From NCBI RefSeq assembly GCF_014202945.1, contig NZ_JACHHW010000002.1:248001-312000 (forward strand): a DNA stretch of 64,000 nucleotides, read 5' to 3'. Position 1 is the first letter of the stretch, and each line of letters starts with the position of its first letter. The notes below the pieces were generated by a model, which was given only the letters and a program-made list of their open reading frames with translations, was not told where the DNA came from and did not search any database. Position numbers and translations under genes: made by a program. The stretch is from Zhongshania antarctica (GTDB taxonomy: Bacteria; Pseudomonadota; Gammaproteobacteria; Pseudomonadales; Spongiibacteraceae). This document shows positions 37,665 through 48,908 of this stretch, in pieces.

Positions 37665-37740
37665 CATGCATTAAAAATCGGGCATACCCTTTCGCGCTTG
37701 CCCGATTCAAAAAATTAAATAGCAATGAATACCTTATTCA
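37665..37740. other. Gap after the second TonB receptor
   Basis: The 1,036 bp between 37665 and 38700 hold the frameshifted small gene (37741-38000) and the microprotein (38331-38453). A weak inverted repeat of CGGGCA (37679-37705 region: TCGGGCA and TGCCCGA) follows the receptor stop and may terminate it. The rest (38001-38330, 38454-38700) shows no feature. Confidence 0.4.
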
Positions 37741-38000
37741 TTAGGCCTTTTTTACGCGCCACCATTTTTCATTACCATCAATAAAAATTGCGATCACTTC
37801 AATATTTTTATTATTTTTGTAAGGATGATGTCACTCCGCTCAACAGCTTCCACCCGACGTTTATTTTCTCGGGTAGAAAGCACCTCATCAACTTCAGTTA
37901 TAAAAAGTAATTCTTCCTTCCCTCCGAGCATCATCGAAGCATGTCGGGTTGCCACACCCGAAAATAAAAAAGAGGATATAATGATTAAAAATAGCTTCAT
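37741..38000 (-). pseudogene. Small secreted protein gene with an apparent frameshift
   Basis: The minus-strand frame from ATG 38000 (AAGGGA seven bases upstream) encodes a signal peptide (LFLIIISSFLFSGVATRHA) and continues for 68 codons to a TGA at 37796-37794. Immediately past a run of five As (37814-37818), the -1 frame is open and reads NNKNIEVIAIFIDGNEKWWRVKKA to a TAA at 37741. That tail looks like genuine protein. One missing A, a programmed shift, or a sequencing error would join them into an ~86-residue protein. No family recognised. Confidence 0.5.
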
Positions 38001-38330
38001 TATTATTCCCTTATTAACTTAAGCTCCTTGCATTATTATATTGGCTTAATCGCGTTGAGCAATTGCCATCGGGAATAAAACCCCTCGCCATACCCTCAAG
38101 AAAATATTCTTCCCAATCAAAATTGAAGCCGTATTTTTCCGGCCTAAGCGGTGTAAATCAAACTGTGTCCATATTCCAAATTTACAAGATGCGGCTTGCC
38201 CTTATAGCGAAGCACTAAGTCACGAGCGAAGATATATTGGCAGCAGAGAATTACTACCAAAACATTTTCTGGCGATGCACCACCAGTTTTCCAATACTAT
38301 ACTTACAGCACGTCAACAGGAGAGAAGGCG

Positions 38331-38453
38331 ATGATTAATAGCAAGGATGACGCTATGACCCCAAGCAGCAATAACGATCTGTTCAACACTCACATTGCAC
38401 TATTACTGGGCACGATGGCGATCTTAATGCTCTTTATGCCGGAAATTCGCTAA
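38331..38453 (+). CDS. 40-residue single-pass membrane microprotein
   Basis: An ATG at 38331 has a strong ribosome site (AGGAGAGAAGG ending 2-3 bases upstream, with AGGAGA at 9-14). The product has a polar N-terminus (MINSKDDAMTPSSNNDLF) and one hydrophobic helix HIALLLGTMAILMLFM, ending PEIR. It is too short to be called by length alone; the ribosome site and clean transmembrane pattern support it. Function unknown. Confidence 0.5.
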   Translation: MINSKDDAMTPSSNNDLFNTHIALLLGTMAILMLFMPEIR

Positions 38454-38700
38454 GCCGGAATAGCCCTGCCCGCCACGCCGACCGCCTGAGCTATTAGCTG
38501 TATTAGAAACGCATAAGCAACTATTTGGCGCTTAAGCTAACACCGCCAATGCGTGTTGCTATCAGTCTATTATCTCTATAAGTAAATCCCTCCCTAAACC
38601 GACTATTTATTGATCGGAGTCTTTTCATTACGCGTACAAGGAGTACATTGAGATAAACTCCGCGTCTTGAACGGCAGCGAAGTACACAGGATATTTCGCC

Positions 38701-40170
38701 ATGCTACATACGCTAGATGAACGCATTACCGTAAAGCGCAAGCTCGCCGATTGCTTCGCATACCTACGCGACTTTTCGACCATTGAGCAATGGGATCCGA
38801 GCGTACTCAGCGCTCATAAAATCACCGCCGGCTCAGTTATTATTGGCAGCCAGTACCAGCTCGAGCTAAAAATGCCCGGCGCCCAACACATCGCAATGCA
38901 CTACACTCAACTCGCCATTAAAGAACAAGAATTACTCGTATTAGAAGGGCACGGTACCAATTTTACGGCCCTAGACACATTACACTTCAAGGCACTGAAC
39001 GCTAATACCACCGAAATTCATTATCGAGCAGAATTAAATTTCGAGGGTTTATCCTCGCCTGCATATTTATTGCTTAAACCTATTCTTAATCGCATTGGAA
39101 AAAATGCCGCGCGGGGCTTAAAACAGGCGCTTGAAATTCCGGACATGCCTAAGAAAAGGCTAAAAGACCGCATCGGCGACCACCTTCTTGTACCCGCCGC
39201 CCTGAACTTTGGTCGTCGCGGCTACTTACGGCAACCGCGAAAATCCCACGCAAGTCGGCTTGACGGCAAAGTCATTGCGATTACCGGCCCTACCGCCGGC
39301 CTGGGTCTTAGTGCCGCGAGCGAACTCTCCCGCCTTGGCGCCGACCTTATTTTAATCGGCCGAGACAAATCCCGCTTAAACCAATCAGCCAAGCACATAA
39401 TGGGGTTCAGTGGCTGTAGGGAAAACCAACTTAGCTGCTATGAAATCGATTTCTCGAATCTCGAAAACACCGCCAATCTGGGCCGCCGCATTAGCACAGA
39501 ACATCCCTGTATTGACGTATTAATAAACAATGCGGGTGCATTGTTTAACGCGCGGGAAGTGAGTGATGAAGGTTTTGAACGCAGTATTGCGGTAAATTTT
39601 TTGGCGCCCACCCTACTCACAAACGTGCTCAGCCCCAGCTTACACAAAGACAGCCGCGTAATTAATGTGGTGTCTGGGGGGCTTTATACCCAAGGGCTTG
39701 CGCTCGACGATATGCAGTTTTGCAAGCCACCTTACAATGGCAGCAAAGCCTACGCCCGCGCCAAGCGCGCACTCCTCACTATGAGCCAGCACACAGAAAC
39801 GACAGCGATTGTCCACAACATGCACCCTGGCTGGGCGGCGACACCAGGCCTGGCAAAATCGCTGCCGGCATTTAACAAAGCCCTCCGCCCTCTCCTCAGA
39901 GACAGTCGAATGGGTGCAGACACCATGGTGTGGTTGGCCTCAGCGCCGGAGTTAGCCAACTTTCGGCATACTAGGCTATGGTTTGACCGCCAAATCCATA
40001 CCGATACCGTGCTACCTGGTACCGGCAGTACTAAGAGCGACATCGAAAAACTTCGGCAATGGAGCAATGACGTCTTATTCAAGTACCTTAAACCAAAAGA
40101 GCATGGGCAATTTCCTACACAACAGAGTGCAGATCTCCAGTTTCTAAGTACGGTGAAGGGAGTAAACTGA
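38701..40170 (+). CDS. SRPBCC-SDR fusion protein
   Basis: A 489-residue fusion. Residues 1-~150 look like an SRPBCC/polyketide-cyclase lipid-binding fold (DERITVKRKLADCFAYLRDFSTIEQWDPSV...). Residues ~180-450 are a short-chain dehydrogenase: GPTAGLGLS cofactor motif, NNAG, INVVSGG and YARAK catalytic Tyr-Lys. The architecture resembles DHRS12-like proteins. A hydrophobic substrate delivered by the first domain is plausible; none is known. Confidence 0.82.
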   Translation: MLHTLDERITVKRKLADCFAYLRDFSTIEQWDPSVLSAHKITAGSVIIGSQYQLELKMPGAQHIAMHYTQLAIKEQELLVLEGHGTNFTALDTLHFKALNANTTEIHYRAELNFEGLSSPAYLLLKPILNRIGKNAARGLKQALEIPDMPKKRLKDRIGDHLLVPAALNFGRRGYLRQPRKSHASRLDGKVIAITGPTAGLGLSAASELSRLGADLILIGRDKSRLNQSAKHIMGFSGCRENQLSCYEIDFSNLENTANLGRRISTEHPCIDVLINNAGALFNAREVSDEGFERSIAVNFLAPTLLTNVLSPSLHKDSRVINVVSGGLYTQGLALDDMQFCKPPYNGSKAYARAKRALLTMSQHTETTAIVHNMHPGWAATPGLAKSLPAFNKALRPLLRDSRMGADTMVWLASAPELANFRHTRLWFDRQIHTDTVLPGTGSTKSDIEKLRQWSNDVLFKYLKPKEHGQFPTQQSADLQFLSTVKGVN

Positions 40171-40292
40171 TTTTCGTCAAGGATGACATTGGTGCATACA
40201 AGGATGTACGGCACCACTCGCCGACTCATTGAGTCGGCACTTATTCTTTCGGCAGAGCGTAGCAGTAGCGGATTTAGTTATGCGATGACGAA

Positions 40293-40319
40293 AAAAAGCC
40301 CCGACTAGCGGGGCTTTTT
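40293..40319. terminator. Bidirectional terminator
   Basis: Eleven-base-pair stem (40293-40303 with 40309-40319) with an A-run and a T-run, serving the converging SDR fusion gene and the FKBP gene. Confidence 0.92.
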
Positions 40320-40334
40320 CATTTTACCAGCAGC

Positions 40335-41036
40335 TTACTCAGCGCCAGCAATCGAAATCAACTCAACGTCAAACACTAGCGCGGCATTCGGGCCGATCAT
40401 TTGGCCTGCACCACCGGCGCCATAAGCGAGTGATGGTGGAATAAACAACTTCCACTTGGAACCTACTGGCATAAGTTGCAGGGCTTCAGTCCAACCCGGA
40501 ATAACACCACCCACTGGGAAGCTCACGGTTTCGCCACGCTGATAGGAGCTATCAAACACAGTGCCATCGAGCAGTGTGCCATGGTAGTGCACTTCAACGG
40601 TATCTTCTGCTGTTGGCTTGGCACCTTTGCCTTCAACCAAAACCTGATATTGCAAGCCGCTTTCAGTCGTCACTACACCTTCAACACTGCCATTTTTGGC
40701 GAAAAAGGCGTCTGCCTCAGCCTTGTTTTTACCGCCCGCAGCTTGGGCTTCTTCCTGACGCTCGGCCAACTGCTTCTGTTGGTAAGCCTGCAGGGTACTC
40801 ATGATCTCTTCTTCAGTCATTTGCATTTCGCCACCAGCAAGGGCATCACGAACCCCAGCACTAAAGGCGTCAACATCCAAAGGCAGATCATCACCGAAAC
40901 GAGCGCCAATGTTCGCGCCAATACCGTAACTTACTTTGCCAATTTCGCTACCTAAATCAGCTTTTGATGACTTATCACCGCCGCAAGCTGTCAGCAGACC
41001 ACTCATTACCACCGCACATACCAGTGTTTTATTCAT
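40335..41036 (-). CDS. FKBP-type peptidyl-prolyl isomerase lipoprotein
   Basis: A 233-residue Mip/FkpA-like isomerase. Signal peptide with lipobox LLTAC (Cys18), a helical dimerisation domain (about 30-115), and an FKBP domain (GLQYQVLVEGKGAKPTAEDTVEVHYHGTLLDGTVFDSS...GVIPGWTEALQLMPVGSKWKLFIPPSLAYGAGG). Folds envelope proteins. Adjacent and divergent to the algP-like gene, the same neighbourhood as in Pseudomonas. Confidence 0.94.
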   Translation of the reverse strand: MNKTLVCAVVMSGLLTACGGDKSSKADLGSEIGKVSYGIGANIGARFGDDLPLDVDAFSAGVRDALAGGEMQMTEEEIMSTLQAYQQKQLAERQEEAQAAGGKNKAEADAFFAKNGSVEGVVTTESGLQYQVLVEGKGAKPTAEDTVEVHYHGTLLDGTVFDSSYQRGETVSFPVGGVIPGWTEALQLMPVGSKWKLFIPPSLAYGAGGAGQMIGPNAALVFDVELISIAGAE

Positions 41037-41242
41037 GTAACTACCTTAATTTTATGGGTAAAAAAAACCGTCGTGGATTCGACATGGAGTATCAGACCAT
41101 AGTCTGCCACAAGCGTTCCACCAGACACAGTGGCAACACCAATAAATACTTAACAGCACTGAACGTTACAGAGATAGATTCTCCGCGACAAGTTTGTATA
41201 ATGAAGATTGATGTTATTTTAACCACTTACAGGGTTAAACTC

Positions 41243-42007
41243 ATGGCCAGTAGTAATAATAACAAGGGCGCGTCCACAAGCAGCCCAATAATAGCGTTAA
41301 ACCAACTCCAATCTGAGCTATATGCACTGAGAGAGAAGCATATTCACGCCCTTGAAATAGCACTTGCTGCACTGGAGAAGGAAGAGGACAAGCAAAAAAC
41401 ATTACTCGACAAAACCCGCGCGCAGCTTAAACAATACCAAGATCGGCTAAAAGACCCAAAAAATGCCAAGCCCAGCGCCCAAGGTCGGCTAAAAACCAGT
41501 TTAGCGAGTGCCCAACGCAATTTTGACAGCGACCAAACCACTCTGGCTCAACTGCGTGGCAATATCATTGAGCAGCGCTTAACCCTTCGCAAAGAAAAAG
41601 CCGTACTTAAAGCCATGCTTGAGACCGACAAATCACTCAGTAAAACAGGCAATAAGCCCGCGGCCAAAGCAAGTCCAGCTAAGCAAGTCGCGGCGCCTGC
41701 ACCAAAAACACCCGCCCCGGCAAAAGCAAAAGTAGCTGCAGCTAAACCAGCCGCCGCACGCAAAGCCAAGTCCCAGGCGACGGCAAAAGCAAAACCTACA
41801 GAGCCAAAATCACCGCCTAAATCAGTCGAAACTGGCGCTATGCCCGCAATTAAGGCCGAGTTAGCCAAAATCACGCTCGAGACAGTGCCAGACAAAACAT
41901 CGGTAAATCTGCCAAAGCCCAAGCGTCGAGTTCGACGTATGAGCGATATACCCAGCCACCCTGATAAAGCGGCAGATCGCTTAGCCAGCTTATTTGATGA
42001 TTTTTAG
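41243..42007 (+). CDS. algP: AlgP-like protein with Lys/Ala/Pro-rich tail
   Basis: About 254 residues from the ATG at 41243 (AGGG upstream); the longer frame back to 40964 runs into the FKBP gene and is not credible. A coiled-coil N-terminal half (ALREKHIHALEIALAALEKEED...) is followed by a histone-H1-like Ala/Lys/Pro tail and a basic end (KPKRRVRRMSD). AlgP of Pseudomonas aeruginosa binds DNA and lies in the same gene context; its tail is longer and more regular. Its stop overlaps the convergent TIGR02444 gene by 4 bp. Confidence 0.72.
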   Translation: MASSNNNKGASTSSPIIALNQLQSELYALREKHIHALEIALAALEKEEDKQKTLLDKTRAQLKQYQDRLKDPKNAKPSAQGRLKTSLASAQRNFDSDQTTLAQLRGNIIEQRLTLRKEKAVLKAMLETDKSLSKTGNKPAAKASPAKQVAAPAPKTPAPAKAKVAAAKPAAARKAKSQATAKAKPTEPKSPPKSVETGAMPAIKAELAKITLETVPDKTSVNLPKPKRRVRRMSDIPSHPDKAADRLASLFDDF

Positions 42008-42525
42008 GTCGCAGCCGCCAAGGACGACGCCAATTCACTAAGGCAAGCTGCCAACTTAATTTGTTCGCTGCCTTTATAGCGTTTGGCATACATCGTTAAA
42101 TTGGCCAAATAGCGATTTTGGCTCTTAGGCTTGGCGTTGCCCGAAAACCCACCTAATTGCTGGGCCAGCGCCTCAATCTGCAAGCGCTCCGCCGCCAATT
42201 CAGCGTTTTTCAAGGCGCGGTATAAATCTTGCCGCTTAGACCCTTCGGCTTTACGACGCAATTCCCGCAGCGGCAGCACATAGCTTTCGCGCAACTCTGC
42301 CGATACCGCCACCAGCTCAGTCACTTGGGTCGACGACCAACAACGCTCGGCACAGGCCCAATAACCGGCCGCCAACAGCAAATTTACATCCAAGCCATAA
42401 CGATCTTGCAGGACTAAACACTGGGCTTGGATCGCCGGTTGCGAGTACACTGCCAGCGCATAATCCCAGAGCGGGTAATCTTGCAACGCGCCCTGGGGTC
42501 GATCATCGACAAATTTTTCATCCAT
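42004..42525 (-). CDS. TIGR02444 family protein
   Basis: A 173-residue helical protein of the conserved gammaproteobacterial TIGR02444 family. Typical features are PLWDYALAVYSQPAIQAQCLVLQDRYGLDVNLLLAAGYWA near the start and LRELRRKAEG in the middle. No function is known. It sits head-to-head with yheS (33 bp between starts), as in Pseudomonas. Confidence 0.87.
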   Translation of the reverse strand: MDEKFVDDRPQGALQDYPLWDYALAVYSQPAIQAQCLVLQDRYGLDVNLLLAAGYWACAERCWSSTQVTELVAVSAELRESYVLPLRELRRKAEGSKRQDLYRALKNAELAAERLQIEALAQQLGGFSGNAKPKSQNRYLANLTMYAKRYKGSEQIKLAACLSELASSLAAAT

Positions 42526-42558
42526 TAGGAATTACTCACGCTATAATCGCGGCCCATC

Positions 42559-44442
<1,884 letters not shown>

Positions 44443-44458
44443 GCCCCGGCTCAGTTTG

Positions 44459-45121
44459 TTACTTAGATTTCATCGCCTGCAAAAAAGCCGCCATACCTTC
44501 TTGATTGGCCTTGTCGAGCTGTTGTGAAATATCTTGACCGGCCATACGCTTGCTCCACTGCGCCAAGCCCGGCACCTCGGCGACAAGGTCCCACTGATAA
44601 ATAGCATGGGCGCACATGCCCGCGGGAATTAAGGCGTAACGCAGCACAATATCCGCCATGCTCACGCTATCACCCGCCACATAGGGGCTTTCCGGCAACT
44701 GAATCAGCGCAGCCAAGGCCTTACAGCCCTTCGTCAGGGTTTCCCGCGACTCAGCTTTAATATCATCGCTCACCACTTTGCCCGCCAACACCTCGGGAAA
44801 TAAGCGCCGCGCAGGCAGCTCAATATACAACTCCGCTACCTTCATAATTTCATTTACTTTGGCACGCTGAAACGCGTCCGCAGGGTAGAGCGGCTTTTCT
44901 GGGTAAGCGGCCTCTAAATAGCTCAGAATCACGCTGGTCTCTGCTAGACAACCCTGCTCAGTTTCAATACACGGCACCTTACCCATGGGGCTTTTATCAA
45001 TGTACGCAGGATCTGCACCGGGGAAAGTCGTAACTTCGTCAAACGCGAGCCCCTTATAAAGCATCGCGTGTTTGACCATATTGAAATAATTGCTTACTGC
45101 AAAACCGTATAATTTGAGCAT
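44459..45121 (-). CDS. Glutathione S-transferase family protein
   Basis: A 220-residue soluble GST. The N-terminal thioredoxin-fold part includes YGFAVSNYFNMVKHAM and the glutathione-binding SPMGKVPCIETEQGCLAETSVILSYLE (cis-Pro and Glu-Thr-Ser). The C-terminal helical domain includes YVAGDSVSMADIVLRYAL. Substrate class unknown. Single gene with its start facing a methyltransferase gene. Confidence 0.9.
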   Translation of the reverse strand: MLKLYGFAVSNYFNMVKHAMLYKGLAFDEVTTFPGADPAYIDKSPMGKVPCIETEQGCLAETSVILSYLEAAYPEKPLYPADAFQRAKVNEIMKVAELYIELPARRLFPEVLAGKVVSDDIKAESRETLTKGCKALAALIQLPESPYVAGDSVSMADIVLRYALIPAGMCAHAIYQWDLVAEVPGLAQWSKRMAGQDISQQLDKANQEGMAAFLQAMKSK

Positions 45122-45322
45122 GGCACTCCCCTCTCGTTTTAATTAGATCCAACCCGTTCCGGCAAGGCGACAATGTTACCACCAGCAACATACACCATTG
45201 CCACTACCAGCGCAGCATCGCCAAGCTGACAAGATGGTAATTTGCTCAAGCGCCTTATATTGGCTAAGGTGCCCAGCTTAAGGTGTTTTACGCCACCCCT
45301 TTACCGCCACACCGAGTAAACC

Positions 45323-45940
45323 ATGACCATTGCGCTCCCCCTAGATATGACCGACATCAAAGGCTTTTTGGCCGACGACGAAGCCGAGGCTTTGTATCGT
45401 TATGCGCTGAGTGTGGCTGAACGCGGGGCCGTACTGGAGGTGGGCAGCTACTGCGGTAAATCCACTATTTATTTAGGCCTCGCCTGCCAGCAAAAGCAGG
45501 GCGTTGTCTACGCCGTCGACCACCATATTGGCTCAGAGGAGCATCAGCTCGGGGAGATGTTCCACGACCCCGAACTTTATGACACCAGCGAAGCGCGCTT
45601 TGATACGTTTAACGCGTTCCGACGCAATATCCGCCGCGCGAGATTAGAAGATACGGTTGTGCCCCTCGTCGCGACCTCTGAAGTGAGTGCCCGCCACTGG
45701 CAGACTCCGTTGGCAATGGTGTTTATTGATGGCGGCCACAGCCTCGACGCCGCGCTCTGCGACTACCGCTGCTGGGCCACACACATTATGAAGGGTGGCA
45801 TACTCGCCATTCACGACTTATTCCCAGCGCCAGAAGAAGGTGGCCAAGCCCCATATGCTATTTACAAATTGGCCTTGGCCTCGGGTCTATTTGAGGAGAT
45901 TGCTCGCGTTAACACCCTAGGCTTACTCCGCCGGCTGTAG
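45323..45940 (+). CDS. Class I SAM-dependent methyltransferase
   Basis: A 205-residue protein of the Methyltransf_24 type. Motif I is VLEVGSYCGKSTIYLG, the acidic motif II is VYAVDHHIGSEEH, and MVFIDGGHSLDAALCDYRCW marks the metal/acceptor region. Acceptor unknown. Upstream of a convergent 2-oxoglutarate oxygenase gene. Confidence 0.85.
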   Translation: MTIALPLDMTDIKGFLADDEAEALYRYALSVAERGAVLEVGSYCGKSTIYLGLACQQKQGVVYAVDHHIGSEEHQLGEMFHDPELYDTSEARFDTFNAFRRNIRRARLEDTVVPLVATSEVSARHWQTPLAMVFIDGGHSLDAALCDYRCWATHIMKGGILAIHDLFPAPEEGGQAPYAIYKLALASGLFEEIARVNTLGLLRRL

Positions 45941-45992
45941 GCTTTTTAGGAAGACGTGCGGCGCAGATGAGTCGCCACCGGCCCACCGCTCG

Positions 45993-46661
45993 CTAGCGTG
46001 GCGGGTCAATATGCGGGCCAAGACTCGCATTCACCCTAAACCAACCCGCAATGCTATAGCGCAGGCGATTAGCCGCGGTGACCTCGTGGGGGAAGCGATC
46101 ACTGAGAAACACCACCACGCTACCCATCAGCGGCGTTATTCTCGCAATGGGCTCTAGCGACGCACCTTGTTCGTCGCTGTACATGAGTAAGTGGCCGCCA
46201 TCAGCCAAAGCCCAGCCCGGATTTAAATAGAACACCGTAGACAAAACTCGGTTGGTACGCCCTTTAAAAGCATCGACATGTTTTTTGTAAAATGCACCCT
46301 CGCAATAGCGCGAAAAATGGGCCTCGTAATCAAATAAGCCCATAAAAAGCCGTTTATTTAAGCCTAGGCGCAATTGCTCCATCCACGCTAAATAACTGGC
46401 CTCAACAGGGTCTTGGTTCGACAACCAACGAATTTCATCTTTGCGTACAAAAGGGTTAAGTTGAAACTCTTCAGCGCGCCCCACCCCCGCGGCCTGGAAG
46501 ACCTCATCTTCAAAAGACGCAATCCGCAGAAACATGGCCTCGGTGATGCTAGGCGGCAGTGCAAGCGGCAAAACTGCGTAGCCAGTCTCGACCAAAGCAT
46601 CCGCTATTTGATCAAAGATCAGCTCCGCATCTGGGGCTGATACTAATAATTCCGCCGTCAC
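45993..46661 (-). CDS. 2-oxoglutarate/Fe(II)-dependent oxygenase
   Basis: About 222 residues from the GTG at 46661, which has GGGAG 6 bases upstream; an in-frame start at 46715 adds 18 unlikely residues. The iron triad is H128-x-D130 (YKKHVDAF) and H192 (DRFPHEV), and R201 in NRLRYSIAGWF would bind 2-oxoglutarate. PKHD/prolyl-hydroxylase-like fold. Likely hydroxylates a protein or small molecule; substrate not predictable. Confidence 0.82.
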   Translation of the reverse strand: MTAELLVSAPDAELIFDQIADALVETGYAVLPLALPPSITEAMFLRIASFEDEVFQAAGVGRAEEFQLNPFVRKDEIRWLSNQDPVEASYLAWMEQLRLGLNKRLFMGLFDYEAHFSRYCEGAFYKKHVDAFKGRTNRVLSTVFYLNPGWALADGGHLLMYSDEQGASLEPIARITPLMGSVVVFLSDRFPHEVTAANRLRYSIAGWFRVNASLGPHIDPPR

Positions 46662-46870
46662 GCACTGCTCCCACAAAAAAGCGCCTTTGTAGCGCCAAAT
46701 GCGCCACCTTGTCATCTATTAATTGCTAGCGCAGCCTTTTTATTTTGCTGCTCTGCGCGATACCCTGTGACCTGGAAATCCCTTAGTAAACTAAGCAGTG
46801 TAAAAATGGCTTGTAAGCCTATGACATTCCAAACAAAATAAAGCCATTAGCCATAACATACGCCACTGCC

Positions 46871-48181
46871 ATGTCTGCACAAACCGATTACGTTAAATGG
46901 TTCCGCAACTCTGCGCCCTACATTAATGCCCATCGCGGTAAAACCTTTGTATTGATGTTTGGCGGCGAAGCCGTGGCACACCCTAATTTTGCCAATATTG
47001 TGCATGACATCGCCTTGCTCAATAGCCTGGGGGTGCGTCTAATTCTGGTACACGGCGCCCGTCCGCAAATTGAGCAGCGGGTCATGGACGCGGGCATAGA
47101 GAGCCGTTACCACAATGATTTGCGGGTCACCGACGATATTGAGCTGCGCTGTGTCACCGATGCCGCGGGTTCACTGCGCGCCCATATTGAAGCCCTGCTG
47201 TCGATGGGCGTGGCTAACTCACCCATGCACGGCGCAGCCATTCGGGTGTGTTCCGGTAATTACGTCACCGCGCGGCCGATTGGCGTGGTCGATGGCGTCG
47301 ATTTCCGGCACACCGGCATGGTGCGCAAAATTGATGCCTCGGCGCTCCAGCAGCAATTAAATAATCAACATATTGTGATCCTGTCACCGATAGGCTATTC
47401 CCCTACCGGCGAGGTCTTTAATCTCACGGCTGAAGATGTGGCTGTGCATACGGCCGCCACCCTCAAGGCCGACAAGCTAATTTTATTCACCTGTGATGAG
47501 GGCTTGCTCAACAGCGATGGCCAGCTAATTCGCCAGTGTGAATACCGCGATGTCGACAGTGAACTGATTAAGCAGCCGCTACTAAAACAAGACAGTATTG
47601 TGCAGGCGGTGGTCGAAGCCGGAGATATCGGCATCAATCGCTGCCATATGGTGTCTTTCCAGCAAGACGGTGCACTACTGCAAGAATTATTCACCCGCGA
47701 CGGCGCCGGCACACTGATTACTCAGGAGCATTACGAGCAATTTATGACCGCTGATATCGACGATGTCGGTGGCTTGCTTGCCATTATTGAGCCGCTGGAA
47801 GCCAAAGGCGTCTTATTAAAACGCTCACGCGAACTTCTCGAAAACGAAATAAACCATTTCAAAATTTTGGTTCGCGACGGCATGGTCGTCGCGTGTGCTG
47901 CGCTGTACCCGTATCCGGAACAGCGCAGCGGCGAGATTGCCTGTGTCGCCACCCACCCAGATTATCGCGGCGCCGATCGCGCCGAGCGTCTGCTTGAATT
48001 ACTGGAAAAAGAAGCTCGCCAGCAGGGCCTAGACTCGGTGTTTGTGCTCACGACACAGACCGCACACTGGTTCCAAGAACAGGGCTATGTGGAGTGTAAA
48101 ATTGACGACCTGCCCCCGGCTAAAAAGCAGCTGTACAATTTTCAGCGTAACTCCAAGGCCTTCCTAAAGGCGCTCAATTAA
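46871..48181 (+). CDS. argA: N-acetylglutamate synthase ArgA
   Basis: First enzyme of arginine synthesis, acetyl-CoA + glutamate to N-acetylglutamate. At 436 residues it fits the classical bifunctional-layout ArgA: an N-terminal amino-acid-kinase domain (FVLMFGGEAV, VRLILVHGARPQIEQR) and a C-terminal GNAT acetyltransferase domain (GEIACVATHPDYRGADRAERLL). Followed after 1 bp by rsmE, so co-transcribed. Confidence 0.95.
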   Translation: MSAQTDYVKWFRNSAPYINAHRGKTFVLMFGGEAVAHPNFANIVHDIALLNSLGVRLILVHGARPQIEQRVMDAGIESRYHNDLRVTDDIELRCVTDAAGSLRAHIEALLSMGVANSPMHGAAIRVCSGNYVTARPIGVVDGVDFRHTGMVRKIDASALQQQLNNQHIVILSPIGYSPTGEVFNLTAEDVAVHTAATLKADKLILFTCDEGLLNSDGQLIRQCEYRDVDSELIKQPLLKQDSIVQAVVEAGDIGINRCHMVSFQQDGALLQELFTRDGAGTLITQEHYEQFMTADIDDVGGLLAIIEPLEAKGVLLKRSRELLENEINHFKILVRDGMVVACAALYPYPEQRSGEIACVATHPDYRGADRAERLLELLEKEARQQGLDSVFVLTTQTAHWFQEQGYVECKIDDLPPAKKQLYNFQRNSKAFLKALN

Positions 48182-48182
48182 G

Positions 48183-48908
48183 ATGCGGGTGCCCAGAGTC
48201 TATGTCGACCAGCCACTCACTGGTGGCGAGCTGAGCCTAGATGAGCGCGCTGCCCACTATGTCGGTCAAGTCTTGCGGATGCGCGCGGGACGGGAGCTAA
48301 TACTCTTTAATGGTGACGGCAATGCTTATGCGGCGACCATTATTGAAGCCGCTAAAAAACACGTTTTATGTCAGCTCGACACCGCGCCTCAAGCAGCCAT
48401 CGCCGCCTCACCGCTCAAAATTGAATTGGGCATTGCCCTATCCAAAGGCGACCGTTTTGATTTGGTCATTCAAAAAGCCACAGAACTGGGGGTGAGCAGT
48501 ATCACACCGCTGTTTACCGAGCGTGTTGACGTCAAACTCAGTGGCGAACGACTAGAGAAAAAACAGCGGCACTGGCAGCAAATTATGATCAGCGCCTGCG
48601 AGCAGTGCGGTCGCAATGATTTAGTCGCCATCAAGCCAGCCCAAGCGCTCGCGCAATGGCGCAGCGGTTTAACTGCAGAGTTAAAACTGGTGTTGTGCCC
48701 CGCTGTTGCTGGCGCCATTGCCGGTGACACCGCCAAAAGCATAGCGCTCTTGGTTGGCCCTGAAGGTGGTCTGAGTGATAGCGAAATCGATCACTGCTTA
48801 GCGCAAGGCTTCGCCGCGCTGCAGCTTGGGCCTAGAGTGCTACGCACTGAAACTGCCCCCATTGCGGCAATCAGTATTCTGCAATACCGCTGGGGCGATA
48901 TGGCTTAA
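48183..48908 (+). CDS. rsmE: 16S rRNA m3U1498 methyltransferase RsmE
   Basis: A 241-residue SPOUT methyltransferase that modifies U1498 of 16S rRNA. N-terminal PUA-like domain (MRVPRVYVDQPL...HYVGQVLRMRAG), then the knot domain with LGIALSKGDRFDLVIQKATELGV, LLVGPEGGLSDSEI and LGPRVLRTETAPIAA. The stop overlaps the convergent chpC stop by 4 bp. Confidence 0.95.
   Translation: MRVPRVYVDQPLTGGELSLDERAAHYVGQVLRMRAGRELILFNGDGNAYAATIIEAAKKHVLCQLDTAPQAAIAASPLKIELGIALSKGDRFDLVIQKATELGVSSITPLFTERVDVKLSGERLEKKQRHWQQIMISACEQCGRNDLVAIKPAQALAQWRSGLTAELKLVLCPAVAGAIAGDTAKSIALLVGPEGGLSDSEIDHCLAQGFAALQLGPRVLRTETAPIAAISILQYRWGDMA

Noticed and set aside
40964-41242. Upstream extension of the algP-like reading frame.
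   Set aside because: It overlaps the start of the FKBP lipoprotein gene on the other strand and lacks a ribosome site; ATG 41243 fits the family.
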